Source of the DNA: Epithemia pelagica
Lineage: Eukaryota; Bacillariophyta; Bacillariophyceae; Surirellales; Surirellaceae
Direction of reading: 5' to 3'
DNA: 64,000 nt
Assembly (NCBI GenBank): GCA_946965045.2
Contig: OX337229.1
Location: 5,146,001 to 5,210,000 of the forward strand
Positions 30,612 through 41,269 of this stretch are shown here, in pieces. The notes under the pieces were generated by a model. It was not told where the DNA came from. It did no database searches and saw only the letters and a list, made by a program, of their open reading frames with translations. Position 1 is the stretch's first letter; the number at the start of each line of letters is the position of its first letter. The translations under genes were made by a program, and so were the position numbers.

Positions 30612-30888
30612 CATTACGAAGCAGCTCAAGCGCATCAACGGGGTATTCATGGAGTCCCCTTTTTTGAATTCGAAGGAGAGCCCGCGTTTTCTGGTGCTCA
30701 AGATGTCACCACCTTTGTGAAATATCTGCGTCAATATGCATCCTGAGAATGATAAGAGTTCTAGGAGAAAGGTGAAAAAGAGTTTAATAATGTAATGACA
30801 TAGTCCCACAAGAGTGTATTATTTGTTGTTTCAGCGCGCTATGTTGCCTATGAGCTAGCTGTATCCTCATGTTATTGTGACGGAAATA

Positions 30889-32856
30889 CTCCCTCCTGAA
30901 AGAAAATACTTCACGCTTTTACAAAAAAAACGATAATTTCACAAGCGAACGTCCTTTTTCCGTAATTTTTTTTTGTTAGAAAGCCCTACTCATTAGCTCT
31001 GTTTTGGTGTATAATTTATATGTTCGATTCTTGCGTCGGAACGAGCTACGACCGTTCAAAAGGCGTGATTTTGAGCATCGGTCTTCAGAGCCCACCGGTT
31101 GACACTTCTATGGCGCCTACGAACACGTCCTCTTCAGGGCGGCCCCCCAGGGCACCAAAGTACAAGACCATGCGTGAAACTGATAAGGTTCGCATCGTTT
31201 CAGCGCTCAATTCCATGGTCAACCAAGGCACCTTTGGCCGTGGTTCCATTTCTTCCATGGCTAGAGAGATGGGTTATGACAGGTCGACTATAAGTAAACT
31301 CTGGAACGGCGCGCGTGTGACACGCGCCACGGGCGTAATTCATTCACCTGAAATTTCAAGAAAGCTTGACAGGCGTGGGCGAAGGCCTAAATTGTCTCCT
31401 TCTACGATTAGAGTAAAGGTAAAAGCCCTTCCGTTGAACGCACGGAACACAAGGCAAAACCTCTCCTTCGCGTTGCGAGTTTCACACACCACTGTGAACT
31501 CGTGGGTGAAGAAAGGGATCCTTCGCACTCACAGGAACATGTTGAAACCGACGCTAACTGAACAGAACAAGCTCTCCAGGCTCTTGATGGCAACATCATT
31601 TGTCAAGGAGAAGGACAACAAGCCAGGTGAGTATGAGTACGAGGATATGCTGGACCTTGTGCACATTGATGAAAAATGGTTTTACCTGTCACAAGATGGA
31701 AAGAGATTTGTGCTTGCAGACGAGGAGGAAAATCCACATCGTACTGTGAAACATAAGAGCCACATCACCAAGGTGATGTTTCTGTGTGCTGTTGCAAGGC
31801 CCAGGTTCATCCCCCACCTGAACAAGTGGTGGGATGGCAAGATTGGCATCTGGCCCATTGGTGAGTGGGTTCCTGCCAAAAGGGATTCTGCTAATCGCCC
31901 GAAAGGTACTCCGGTGTGGAAAAATACCAGTATTACCAGGGATGTGTACCGGTCCCTATTGGTGGAGACGGTATTGCCTGGAATCATGGAGCGGTGGCCA
32001 GTGGAAGACAGAAAAGAAAGGGTGATAAGAATTCAGCAGGATGGTGCCAAGTCTCACATTTCAGAACGTGACCCTGAGTTCCTTGAATTCCTAAAGGATC
32101 TCAAGAATGATGGACAGTTGGATGCAACACTCTACACCCAGTCTCCCAATAGTCCAGATACAAACATCTGTGACTTGGGGTTTTTCAGGGCCATTCAGAG
32201 TGCAAGTCTGATTGTTGGATCAAATGAAAAGGCTTTGATTGATGCCGTGACCAAGGCCTTCAATGAGTATCCCAAAGAAAAGCTGAACAGGACCTGGCTA
32301 ACCCTACAGTCATGCTTCAACATGATCATTGAGGAAGATGGTGGAAATGACTACAAGATCCCCCACATGAATAAGGAGGGTCTTGAACGGATTGGTCAAC
32401 TTCCCACGGTGTTGGACGTCACCGAGGCCTTCACAGCAAACAACAATCTGCATCTACTGGAATAGAAAAACCTAAAGCTAAATGAATACCTGGCCAACCT
32501 CCACTTGATCCAGGAGGTGGCCAAGGGCTACGGCCAATGATTGTCCCTATAGGTAAAGGAATAGGAGTTCTTGTTGTTGCTGTGTGGTTGTTGTTGCGAG
32601 TTTCCTTCATGTGTGTTGTTGGAGGGAGACGAGTGAGTTTTTTCCCATCACTAATCGCCAGGTTGTAGCTGTGGAACCAATGGATCTGGCAAGTGGCACG
32701 TGTCATTGGTTTATGTTCATCTACGAAATCAGGGTGGAGTTCGACTCCGAATGAGCCAGCCGGCCTCCTGTAGACTTGTACCAGAGCCTACGTAATCTTT
32801 TTATGCGACTAAAAAACACAAAAAAAAAGCGTGAAGTATTTTCTTTCAGGAGGGAG
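30889..32856 (+). mobile_element. complete mariner-like transposon, 1968 bp, copy 1
   Basis: The TIRs start ctccctcctgaaagaaaata and extend about 32 bp (to cttcacgctttt). TA is duplicated at 30887-30888 and 32857-32858. Block A has the empty site acggaaataggagtag at 16917-16932, confirming the borders and the TA target. The CTCCCTC end matches the known Stowaway/plant-type mariner ends. One transposase ORF lies inside. Confidence 0.95.
31020..32465 (+). CDS. mariner transposase, plant-MLE type, copy 1
   Basis: The product is 481 residues from ATG 31020; a later Met (MAPTNTSSSG, 31110) may be the real start, as the first 30 residues overlap the element's leader. The N-terminal helix-turn-helix (GRGSISSMAREMGYDRSTIS) binds the TIRs. 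The catalytic domain has VHIDEKWFYLSQDGKRF (first Asp), PHRTVKHKSHITKVMFLCAV, RIQQDGAKSHI (second Asp) and SPNSPDTNICDLGFFRAIQS (third Asp). I count 38 residues between the second and third Asp, close to the DD39D spacing of plant mariners. The frame is intact, so it could be active. The copy in unit 2 differs by one silent base. Confidence 0.95.
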   Translation: MFDSCVGTSYDRSKGVILSIGLQSPPVDTSMAPTNTSSSGRPPRAPKYKTMRETDKVRIVSALNSMVNQGTFGRGSISSMAREMGYDRSTISKLWNGARVTRATGVIHSPEISRKLDRRGRRPKLSPSTIRVKVKALPLNARNTRQNLSFALRVSHTTVNSWVKKGILRTHRNMLKPTLTEQNKLSRLLMATSFVKEKDNKPGEYEYEDMLDLVHIDEKWFYLSQDGKRFVLADEEENPHRTVKHKSHITKVMFLCAVARPRFIPHLNKWWDGKIGIWPIGEWVPAKRDSANRPKGTPVWKNTSITRDVYRSLLVETVLPGIMERWPVEDRKERVIRIQQDGAKSHISERDPEFLEFLKDLKNDGQLDATLYTQSPNSPDTNICDLGFFRAIQSASLIVGSNEKALIDAVTKAFNEYPKEKLNRTWLTLQSCFNMIIEEDGGNDYKIPHMNKEGLERIGQLPTVLDVTEAFTANNNLHLLE

Positions 32857-33268
32857 TAGGAGTAGAAAACACACAGCGTTTAGATTGCGCGTATCTTAAC
32901 AGTTGTTCTGTGAAAGGTCAATGGTTGATTCTTCTCTTTTAGGTGTTTCAGTTGTCTGGTGGCAATGCTTCTTTGGTCCCTTTTTGGCATGCAGGACCAG
33001 TTCCGGTGACATAATATCACCTTGCACCTTGCACACTCACGCTCGTGCGGATCGTACAAAGAGCAGACAAGAACACGGAGCAAATTTCGCCGTGCCTTCA
33101 CAATTTCAACCAGTAGAAGTACCACATTACATACCCCTAAGAAATGTGATGACAATTTGAACTGCTCCATATTATATGAGAATCATTTCTAGTTTCTTCT
33201 CTTGCTAGCATTTTCTTCGGGAATTCCACATACAAATCTTCATCGCCATCCCAGCACGCCATTGCTGT

Positions 33269-34009
33269 TTAGAGAAGCATAAAGGCGGGGGTCAAGAGAG
33301 CAGCAATCGCAGCAGCCCCGGTGGAAGGCTGAGTCGCGGCCGATGTATGCGGATCGTCACAAACGAGCTGGGAGGTACCATCTGCAATCACATTGCAACC
33401 TTGATTTTTGCAGGGAACTTCCAAATCGTGAAGTCCCGTTTCGGCCTCGGGGTTGATGTCATCGTGGTCACACAAATCATGGAACGCACGAAGGATACGG
33501 AAATTTGCTCCACATTCCGTAGCTGCGTCGTTACACTCGTTCAAACACCCATCATTGAGCAAGGCGGTGTAGGCGGCGTTACCACTTCCATCTTCGCAGA
33601 CGACTGGGTCACAGAGGTCAAATTCCGGATCGGGTTGACGAAGAATGTGGCAGCCTTCACAAACGTCTTCGTAAACATGAATGCTGTCTTCGACGGGCTT
33701 GGGGAGGACATCTTCCAAACAAAAGTCATGGTGAGTACGAATGATCAAAAAGTTGGTGTGGCATACTTCCGATTCACAATTTTTGCCGCAATTGTTCTCA
33801 TTCAACTTGGCCAAGGCGGAAGTCATTTGTTCCTGATCACTGCAATCAATCGTAAATCCATGCTCGGCCGCCGCACAAGCACAGCTCTCCTCGCCGTCAT
33901 GGTTATGGCCGTCGTCACCCGAAGCCTCCACCAAATGATCCCCCATGGAGAGGATTACAGCAAAGAAAGTGGCTGCAGAGAAGAGCGATGGTTTGCCGAA
34001 AATCTTCAT
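33269..34009 (-). CDS. secreted Cys/His-rich protein, probably GPI-anchored, copy B
   Basis: I chose the start at 34009 (MKIFGKPSLFSAATFFAVIL) because it opens a signal peptide; the frame extends 24 residues upstream. The mature chain starts with a His/Asp-rich stretch (SGDDGHNHDGEESCACAAAE). Two internal repeats follow, each with NFxIxRxxHDxC and a following CxxC or CxxxxC (NFLIIRTHHDFCLEDVLPKP and NFRILRAFHDLCDHDDINPE). The C-terminus (TGAAAIAALLTPAFMLL after a Ser/Thr spacer) is a typical GPI-attachment signal. I do not recognise the family. Paired Cys plus conserved His/Asp could bind metal or form disulphides on the cell surface (inference). It lies in the three-copy 1.53-kb block. Confidence 0.72.
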   Translation of the reverse strand: MKIFGKPSLFSAATFFAVILSMGDHLVEASGDDGHNHDGEESCACAAAEHGFTIDCSDQEQMTSALAKLNENNCGKNCESEVCHTNFLIIRTHHDFCLEDVLPKPVEDSIHVYEDVCEGCHILRQPDPEFDLCDPVVCEDGSGNAAYTALLNDGCLNECNDAATECGANFRILRAFHDLCDHDDINPEAETGLHDLEVPCKNQGCNVIADGTSQLVCDDPHTSAATQPSTGAAAIAALLTPAFMLL

Positions 34010-34323
34010 GGTCCAAGTCGAAAGTGTGCTAACAATGAGAAAGTTTTGTGCTTGTGAGTGAAAAAGAGGCTTTTCCCACAAAATCGTGCGATCTTTGGCC
34101 AGATCATTTCCCAGCAGAAAAGGCCTTGTCTCTTGGCCTTGCCAGTCTTGACATTTCTATATTCAATTGCCATCTGTCATACAAGAAACGCTAGAGATTG
34201 TTGACTTTCGACGCGTAAAGTTGGCGAACTTGTAGGAATCACTACGAATGCGTACAGTACCGCGAACCAGCTGCCGGGATCTCCGGGTACAAAATTATCG
34301 TACACTACTATAAGCTTCTGTTG

Positions 34324-35074
34324 CGCCAGGTCAGGTTCGTGTGGACAGAACTTACTTGCACTCGGTACTCGTACGAGTATGCGAAATTCGAACGACGACA
34401 TCAGAACAAGAAAGGCCATAACAAACAAGAGTCGACAAAGAAGGCCATTTTTTTATTATGAAAGGCCGATTGTTACGGATGATAGTCCAGTCACGCTTGG
34501 TTCACGCGTTCGCGCATGCCGATCCTCCAGTCGCTTCTGGTCGCGGGCCACCGCGCTTTCGGATACTGACGTGTGACAGAGCGGGAACAGAAACGAGAAG
34601 GCTTGTGTCGTTGCTTCCCCCGGCGGGTCCGGCTGTGGACGTGGACTAGACACACATTCGCGTCCCTCGTCAGAGTTCAGAGTGCGCAAAAAGATGTATT
34701 ATCGTGTCGTCTGGCAAATTGCAAACCAACAAGAGAGAAGCCAGAACTCGTTCAGGCAACAGAAAAAAAGTTGGGAACTGGAGCTGTCAATCAGTTTCTC
34801 ACAAACGATCACACTCTTTCTTAGTTAAGAAAAGGTAAGGGGAAACGACTTGGATCAGAGCATAGAGTGAGTGCCGAGGCAGCTGACCTTTTCTCGAAAC
34901 AATGAGAACCCGAAGAAAAAGGTTGTTCTATATATCCACGTCTAAACTCACCATTGATTTTGCCGTGTTCTTAATGTCTCGTTCTCCTTCCTTGAAACAG
35001 TGTTGTTTTGGATTGGAAGCTTTATCTTGGTAGTTTGATACGAAAGCCTTGCACTTGACATCCTTCATCATACC
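34324..35074. other. upstream region of the GH72 5' half, copy 1
   Basis: This 0.75-kb stretch lies between block B and the GH72 start and is the likely promoter and leader, duplicated in full at 41584-42331. A TATA-like ttctatatatcc lies at 34925-34936, about 140 bp before the ATG. At 34617-34692 the two copies differ by a 7-bp and a 10-bp indel and two bases, far more than elsewhere in the unit. Confidence 0.5.
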
Positions 35075-36438
35075 ATGAGGTTTCGGAACGCCATGAGAAC
35101 AATGAACTGGATGTTTGTCGTCCTTCAATCACTCATGAGTTTGTTTGGTGGAGCAACCATGACGGGCGCTGTCTTTGTGTCTGCATCATCACCGACCCAA
35201 CAGGCTCAAACATTTCCTCGTCGCCTTCCGGCCATTGTATCCAAGGGATACAAATGGTTTGATTCGGAAACGGGTCAAGAGTTTGTCGTCCGTGGAATCG
35301 ACTACTTTCCTCGACCGAACCAGGGACCCTTGAATCACAACTCCATGGATTTGTATACGGAGGAGTATCGTCATATATGGGAACGTGATATTCCCTACCT
35401 ACAAGAATTGGGAGTCAATGCGATTCGACTCTATGCCGTTGATCCCACTCAAGATCACACATCCTTCATGTACGTGTAGCTGTCGTTTTCGTGATCCTTG
35501 TGGTTGTTGTTGCTGTTGCGGTGTTTACTGGAATGCCTCTTTCGTGCTCTCTTTACTTTTCTTCTGACATGAAACTTGTGTTTCGTCTGTTGCCATATAT
35601 CAGGTGTGCCATGGAAGCGGCTGGTATTTATGTGATTGTGGCCTTGGCGCACGATTGTCCTACGTGTGCCATTACACGAGAGGCTTCGCCAGACTGTTAT
35701 CCACCCGAACTCAAATTGCAAGGACAGGCAGTCATTCAAGCCTTTGCTGGATTTACCAATACCTTGGCCTTTTCAGCTGGAAATGAACTGAAGGTCCTGA
35801 ACTTCTTCCATCGATCTCAAACCCGAGTCGCCGCCAAGATGCAGAGTTCCGGCAACGAATTTTATCTCGGCCAGTTTCTATTTGCAATTGATGAAGCAAT
35901 CCAGGAATTTGTTGTGTCACTCTCAAGTGCCTCTTCTTTGTCTGACATCGGCTTCACCGACTTAGAAGAGCGGATCAACTGGATCCTCTTCTCCGTCAAA
36001 ACTGGTTCCGGCCTGGTCTCACTCCCACCTGCCCTCCAAGCCAAGTTTCAAGCTCAACAGACAAAGAACTCACAGAAGAAACGATCTGGTGGATCAGAAG
36101 ACGGCTCCCCAAACTCCAAGAGACAACAAGGATCATCCTCATCATCCTCTTCCACATCTCCCAACCCACCAGCCAAGTTCTCTTCTCCCTCCCATTGGCT
36201 GCTCCCGGAGAATAAGAATTACATGAAAGTTTTTCCGCCAAGTGTATTGACCAACATCCCATCTGCAGAGAAAGAGGGCAAACCGATTCCCTTTTGCAAC
36301 ATCCTTTTCACCAAAGGAATTTGTAAAAAGGGCAAGAAGTGCAAATTCATCCACGATGACCCAGCGAAGCACGGGAAGAAAGAAGCAATGGATGAATTCT
36401 ATCGCTCTGCTTATAACACCGCCAATTCCAACAATTGA
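35075..36438 (+). CDS. chimeric gene: GH72 5' half fused in frame to the CCCH gag-like C-terminus
   Basis: Exon 1 (35075-35469) and the start of exon 2 (from 35604, after a 134-bp GT..AG intron) equal the intact GH72 gene: signal peptide, KGYKWFDSETGQEFVVRGID, and the first catalytic region TNTLAFSAGNE. At 35787/35788 the duplication junction joins this to LKVLNFFHRSQ of the CCCH ORF without a frame change. The predicted product is 409 residues and ends with the C-x8-C-x5-C-x3-H finger. It keeps the acid/base Glu of the NE motif but lacks the nucleophile Glu (TEFGC) and the membrane anchor, so glucanosyltransferase activity is not expected. The upstream region is complete, so the fusion could be transcribed. 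After the TGA the frame stays open into the duplicated pol-like ORF. Confidence 0.8.
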
Positions 36439-37871
36439 TGCCAGGACGGACTGATTGTTGCTTCATCCTTCACTCCTCTCCCTTCTCCAGACAACTCTCA
36501 GTCCGCAAGTAACAGTAGAACAAATATAAATGCAGATGAGTCTCTTTCCTCATCCTCTTCATCCATCATTGTCCCCACGTTTCTTCCACCCCAAGCACCC
36601 CCTTCATCTTCCGCCAAGCCAAGAATTCCGACCTCGACGAATCCCTTCTTGACGAAGCACCTCTCTCATGACTACCCTCGTTTCCCAGACACTCTCCAAG
36701 ACGAAATCTCTCAGCTGTCAATTGTATCTTTGGACCGTCGTGTCTCTTTTCCGAATGACACCGACTCCCTTCACAAGATACGTTCCTTTTCAGTTGAAGA
36801 TCCCCCATCAAGTCTGCCACGCGCACCCACGACTTCGATCACCCAAGATCCTTCCGTTGAGTCCAGTCCATCTATAGCCCAATTGAATACCCCCCGCTCC
36901 CCAAGTCCCCCAAGTCACGCCACCGAAAATCTACCCTCACAAATTCAGAAAACTCCCCCCGGTAGTTCTTCTGTAATCATTGGGTCTGATTTCAAAGGAA
37001 AGCCTCTTCAGCGGAACATGCAACGATTGGAAGCAGCGAGAAAATCGGATTTGACATTACTAGGTGAGTTATCTATTGTTCCTTGCGACGATCCCTCTCT
37101 CGAGCCATCCCCCAAGTGCTACCTTCCGAATGACGTCTCCAAGATCTTCTCCAAGCGTTTGTTCCCACCAAGACTCCAAGACGTGACCCACCCCCTCCAG
37201 CTGTCCACGATTCTATCTATCGCTTCGGACACACCACCAACCCCAAAGCCATCACCCTTCCTCCATGGGATCGATGACAAGTCAGTCATGTCCAATTCGA
37301 TCCACAACTCACAGCTGATTGCTGGATTCGATCATGAGATGCAACAAGTGTTAGACAGCCACCCTGGCTCCGTCATATCACCTGGCTCAGAATTTCGCAC
37401 AGCCGAAATACTCCGCCCCTTACTCAGCGGCCATCCTTACTGGTCACGCTTCGAGCACAACATCATTCACGGTGTCTCTTACCCTCTCACAGCTGAGGAA
37501 TACGAGCCAGCCAGACTCGCCGAAAACGAGGCAATCCTCGCGTATGGCAATCACGCATCCGGCAAGAAACACCCAGAGGCTCTCTCCAAAGTTCTTTGTA
37601 AGGACGCTGCCAAAGGTTTTTCCCTACCAATAACCTTTGACTGCGCCAGGACAATCAAGCACAGCAGGATAAGTCCCATGGGAGTAGCTCATCAACTCGG
37701 CATTGACGCAAACGGGACCTCATCCCCAAATTGCGTCTCACCCATGACCAATCCTTCTCCTTGGGCTTTTGCCCTTCCACCAACGACCTCATTGACCAAG
37801 ACCGGTTGATTGATTTAGTTTTGGGGCATTGCACCAATCGCATCCTCCACCAGATCGTTACGCTTCGTTGA
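36439..37871 (+). pseudogene. pol-like ORF with RT start, frameshifted, copy 2
   Basis: This is the duplicate of 29179-30611, with the same lost G at 37714-37716 and the same RT motifs beyond it in another frame. One Ala-to-Val difference (36974) and one base change at 37834 separate the copies. Here the frame follows the TGA of the GH72 chimera instead of a full gag-like ORF. Confidence 0.65.
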
Positions 37872-38148
37872 CATTACGAAGCAGCTCAAGCGCATCAACG
37901 GGGTATTCATGGAGTCCCCTTTTTTGAATTCGAAGGAGAGCCCGCGTTTTCTGGTGCTCAAGATGTCACCACCTTTGTGAAATATCTGCGTCAATATGCA
38001 TCCTGAGAATGATAAGAGTTCTAGGAGAAAGGTGAAAAAGAGTTTAATAATGTAATGACATAGTCCCACAAGAGTGTATTATTTGTTGTTTCAGCGCGCT
38101 ATGTTGCCTATGAGCTAGCTGTATCCTCATGTTATTGTGACGGAAATA

Positions 38149-40116
38149 CTCCCTCCTGAAAGAAAATACTTCACGCTTTTACAAAAAAAACGATAATTTC
38201 ACAAGCGAACGTCCTTTTTCCGTAATTTTTTTTTGTTAGAAAGCCCTACTCATTAGCTCTGTTTTGGTGTATAATTTATATGTTCGATTCTTGCGTCGGA
38301 ACGAGCTACGACCGTTCAAAAGGCGTGATTTTGAGCATCGGTCTTCAGAGCCCACCGGTTGACACTTCTATGGCGCCTACGAACACGTCCTCTTCAGGGC
38401 GGCCCCCCAGGGCACCAAAGTACAAGACCATGCGTGAAACTGATAAGGTTCGCATCGTTTCAGCGCTCAATTCCATGGTCAACCAAGGCACCTTTGGCCG
38501 TGGTTCCATTTCTTCCATGGCTAGAGAGATGGGTTATGACAGGTCGACTATAAGTAAACTCTGGAACGGCGCGCGTGTGACACGCGCCACGGGCGTAATT
38601 CATTCACCTGAAATTTCAAGAAAGCTTGACAGGCGTGGGCGAAGGCCTAAATTGTCTCCTTCTACGATTAGAGTAAAGGTAAAAGCCCTTCCGTTGAACG
38701 CACGGAACACAAGGCAAAACCTCTCCTTCGCGTTGCGAGTTTCACACACCACTGTGAACTCGTGGGTGAAGAAAGGGATCCTTCGCACTCACAGGAACAT
38801 GTTGAAACCGACGCTAACTGAACAGAACAAGCTCTCCAGGCTCTTGATGGCAACATCATTTGTCAAGGAGAAGGACAACAAGCCAGGTGAGTATGAGTAT
38901 GAGGATATGCTGGACCTTGTGCACATTGATGAAAAATGGTTTTACCTGTCACAAGATGGAAAGAGATTTGTGCTTGCAGACGAGGAGGAAAATCCACATC
39001 GTACTGTGAAACATAAGAGCCACATCACCAAGGTGATGTTTCTGTGTGCTGTTGCAAGGCCCAGGTTCATCCCCCACCTGAACAAGTGGTGGGATGGCAA
39101 GATTGGCATCTGGCCCATTGGTGAGTGGGTTCCTGCCAAAAGGGATTCTGCTAATCGCCCGAAAGGTACTCCGGTGTGGAAAAATACCAGTATTACCAGG
39201 GATGTGTACCGGTCCCTATTGGTGGAGACGGTATTGCCTGGAATCATGGAGCGGTGGCCAGTGGAAGACAGAAAAGAAAGGGTGATAAGAATTCAGCAGG
39301 ATGGTGCCAAGTCTCACATTTCAGAACGTGACCCTGAGTTCCTTGAATTCCTAAAGGATCTCAAGAATGATGGACAGTTGGATGCAACACTCTACACCCA
39401 GTCTCCCAATAGTCCAGATACAAACATCTGTGACTTGGGGTTTTTCAGGGCCATTCAGAGTGCAAGTCTGATTGTTGGATCAAATGAAAAGGCTTTGATT
39501 GATGCCGTGACCAAGGCCTTCAATGAGTATCCCAAAGAAAAGCTGAACAGGACCTGGCTAACCCTACAGTCATGCTTCAACATGATCATTGAGGAAGATG
39601 GTGGAAATGACTACAAGATCCCCCACATGAATAAGGAGGGTCTTGAACGGATTGGTCAACTTCCCACGGTGTTGGACGTCACCGAGGCCTTCACAGCAAA
39701 CAACAATCTGCATCTACTGGAATAGAAAAACCTAAAGCTAAATGAATACCTGGCCAACCTCCACTTGATCCAGGAGGTGGCCAGGGGCTACGGCCAATGA
39801 TTGTCCCTATAGGTAAAGGAATAGGAGTTCTTGTTGTTGCTGTGTGGTTGTTGTTGCGAGTTTCCTTCATGTGTGTTGTTGGAGGGAGACGAGTGAGTTT
39901 TTTCCCATCACTAATCGCCAGGTTGTAGCTGTGGAACCAATGGATCTGGCAAGTGGCACGTGTCATTGGTTTATGTTCATCTACGAAATCAGGGTGGAGT
40001 TCGACTCCGAATGAGCCAGCCGGCCTCCTGTAGACTTGTACCAGAGCCTACGTAATCTTTTTATGCGACTAAAAAACACAAAAAAAAAGCGTGAAGTATT
40101 TTCTTTCAGGAGGGAG
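38149..40116 (+). mobile_element. complete mariner-like transposon, copy 2
   Basis: It is identical in structure to the copy at 30889-32856, with the same TIRs and TA flanks. It arose by segmental duplication, not by transposition, since the flanking DNA is duplicated too. Confidence 0.95.
38280..39725 (+). CDS. mariner transposase, copy 2
   Basis: The 481-residue product has the same sequence as copy 1; the only base difference I saw (38900) is silent. It has the helix-turn-helix, the HIDEKWFY, QQDGAKSHI and SPNSPDTN catalytic motifs, and an intact frame. It can act on any element with matching TIRs, including deleted relatives if ends are close enough. Confidence 0.95.
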   Translation: MFDSCVGTSYDRSKGVILSIGLQSPPVDTSMAPTNTSSSGRPPRAPKYKTMRETDKVRIVSALNSMVNQGTFGRGSISSMAREMGYDRSTISKLWNGARVTRATGVIHSPEISRKLDRRGRRPKLSPSTIRVKVKALPLNARNTRQNLSFALRVSHTTVNSWVKKGILRTHRNMLKPTLTEQNKLSRLLMATSFVKEKDNKPGEYEYEDMLDLVHIDEKWFYLSQDGKRFVLADEEENPHRTVKHKSHITKVMFLCAVARPRFIPHLNKWWDGKIGIWPIGEWVPAKRDSANRPKGTPVWKNTSITRDVYRSLLVETVLPGIMERWPVEDRKERVIRIQQDGAKSHISERDPEFLEFLKDLKNDGQLDATLYTQSPNSPDTNICDLGFFRAIQSASLIVGSNEKALIDAVTKAFNEYPKEKLNRTWLTLQSCFNMIIEEDGGNDYKIPHMNKEGLERIGQLPTVLDVTEAFTANNNLHLLE

Positions 40117-40528
40117 TAGGAGTAGAAAACACACAGCGTTTAGATTGCGCGTATCTTAACAGTTGTTCTGTGAAAGGTCAATGGTTGATTCTTCTCTTTT
40201 AGGTGTTTCAGTTGTCTGGTGGCAATGCTTCTTTGGTCCCTTTTTGGCATGCAGGACCAGTTCCGGTGACATAATATCACCTTGCACCTTGCACACTCAC
40301 GCTCGTGCGGATCGTACAAAGAGCAGACAAGAACACGGAGCAAATTTCGCCGTGCCTTCACAATTTCAACCAGTAGAAGTACCACATTACATACCCCTAA
40401 GAAATGTGATGACAATTTGAACTGCTCCATATTATATGAGAATCATTTCTAGTTTCTTCTCTTGCTAGCATTTTCTTCGGGAATTCCACATACAAATCTT
40501 CATCGCCATCCCAGCACGCCATTGCTGT

Positions 40529-41269
40529 TTAGAGAAGCATAAAGGCGGGGGTCAAGAGAGCAGCAATCGCAGCAGCCCCGGTGGAAGGCTGAGTCGCGGC
40601 CGATGTATGCGGATCGTCACAAACGAGCTGGGAGGTACCATCTGCAATCACATTGCAACCTTGATTTTTGCAGGGAACTTCCAAATCGTGAAGTCCCGTT
40701 TCGGCCTCGGGGTTGATGTCATCGTGGTCACACAAATCATGGAACGCACGAAGGATACGGAAATTTGCTCCACATTCCGTAGCTGCGTCGTTACACTCGT
40801 TCAAACACCCATCATTGAGCAAGGCGGTGTAGGCGGCGTTACCACTTCCATCTTCGCAGACGACTGGGTCACAGAGGTCAAATTCCGGATCGGGTTGACG
40901 AAGAATGTGGCAGCCTTCACAAACGTCTTCGTAAACATGAATGCTGTCTTCGACGGGCTTGGGGAGGACATCTTCCAAACAAAAGTCATGGTGAGTACGA
41001 ATGATCAAAAAGTTGGTGTGGCATACTTCCGATTCACAATTTTTGCCGCAATTGTTCTCATTCAACTTGGCCAAGGCGGAAGTCATTTGTTCCTGATCAC
41101 TGCAATCAATCGTAAATCCATGCTCGGCCGCCGCACAAGCACAGCTCTCCTCGCCGTCATGGTTATGGCCGTCGTCACCCGAAGCCTCCACCAAATGATC
41201 CCCCATGGAGAGGATTACAGCAAAGAAAGTGGCTGCAGAGAAGAGCGATGGTTTGCCGAAAATCTTCAT
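40529..41269 (-). CDS. secreted Cys/His-rich protein, probably GPI-anchored, copy C
   Basis: This is a duplicate of 33269-34009, with no coding difference that I could see. It has the signal peptide, His/Asp-rich segment, two NFxIxRxxHDxC repeats and GPI-like C-terminus of copy B. Its flanks are also duplicated, so both copies should share regulation. With copy A interrupted, two of the three copies remain intact. Confidence 0.72.
   Translation of the reverse strand: MKIFGKPSLFSAATFFAVILSMGDHLVEASGDDGHNHDGEESCACAAAEHGFTIDCSDQEQMTSALAKLNENNCGKNCESEVCHTNFLIIRTHHDFCLEDVLPKPVEDSIHVYEDVCEGCHILRQPDPEFDLCDPVVCEDGSGNAAYTALLNDGCLNECNDAATECGANFRILRAFHDLCDHDDINPEAETGLHDLEVPCKNQGCNVIADGTSQLVCDDPHTSAATQPSTGAAAIAALLTPAFMLL

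Larger units (their letters stand above)
30825..34323. repeat. 1.53-kb repeat block, copy B (carries a mariner element)
   Basis: It matches block A base for base apart from a few substitutions once the mariner (30889-32856 plus TA) is removed. The left flank is decayed retroelement and the right flank is the GH72 upstream region. It lies wholly inside tandem unit 1. Confidence 0.9.
28528..35787 (+). repeat. tandem segmental duplication, unit 1 (7260 bp)
   Basis: The unit starts inside the CCCH gag-like ORF and ends inside GH72 exon 2 at the Glu of SAGNE. It is followed head-to-tail by unit 2 at an offset of 7260. Differences noticed are single substitutions at 29167, 29714, 30574, 31640 and 32524, plus one variable patch at about 34617-34692. 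The junction at 35787/35788 has no shared base. Confidence 0.95.

Noticed and set aside
33347-34057. A 236-codon plus-strand frame opposite the Cys/His-rich gene, also at 40607-41317 and 23614-24243
   Set aside because: It is the antisense shadow. The minus frame has a signal peptide, patterned Cys/His repeats and a GPI-like end; the plus frame has none.
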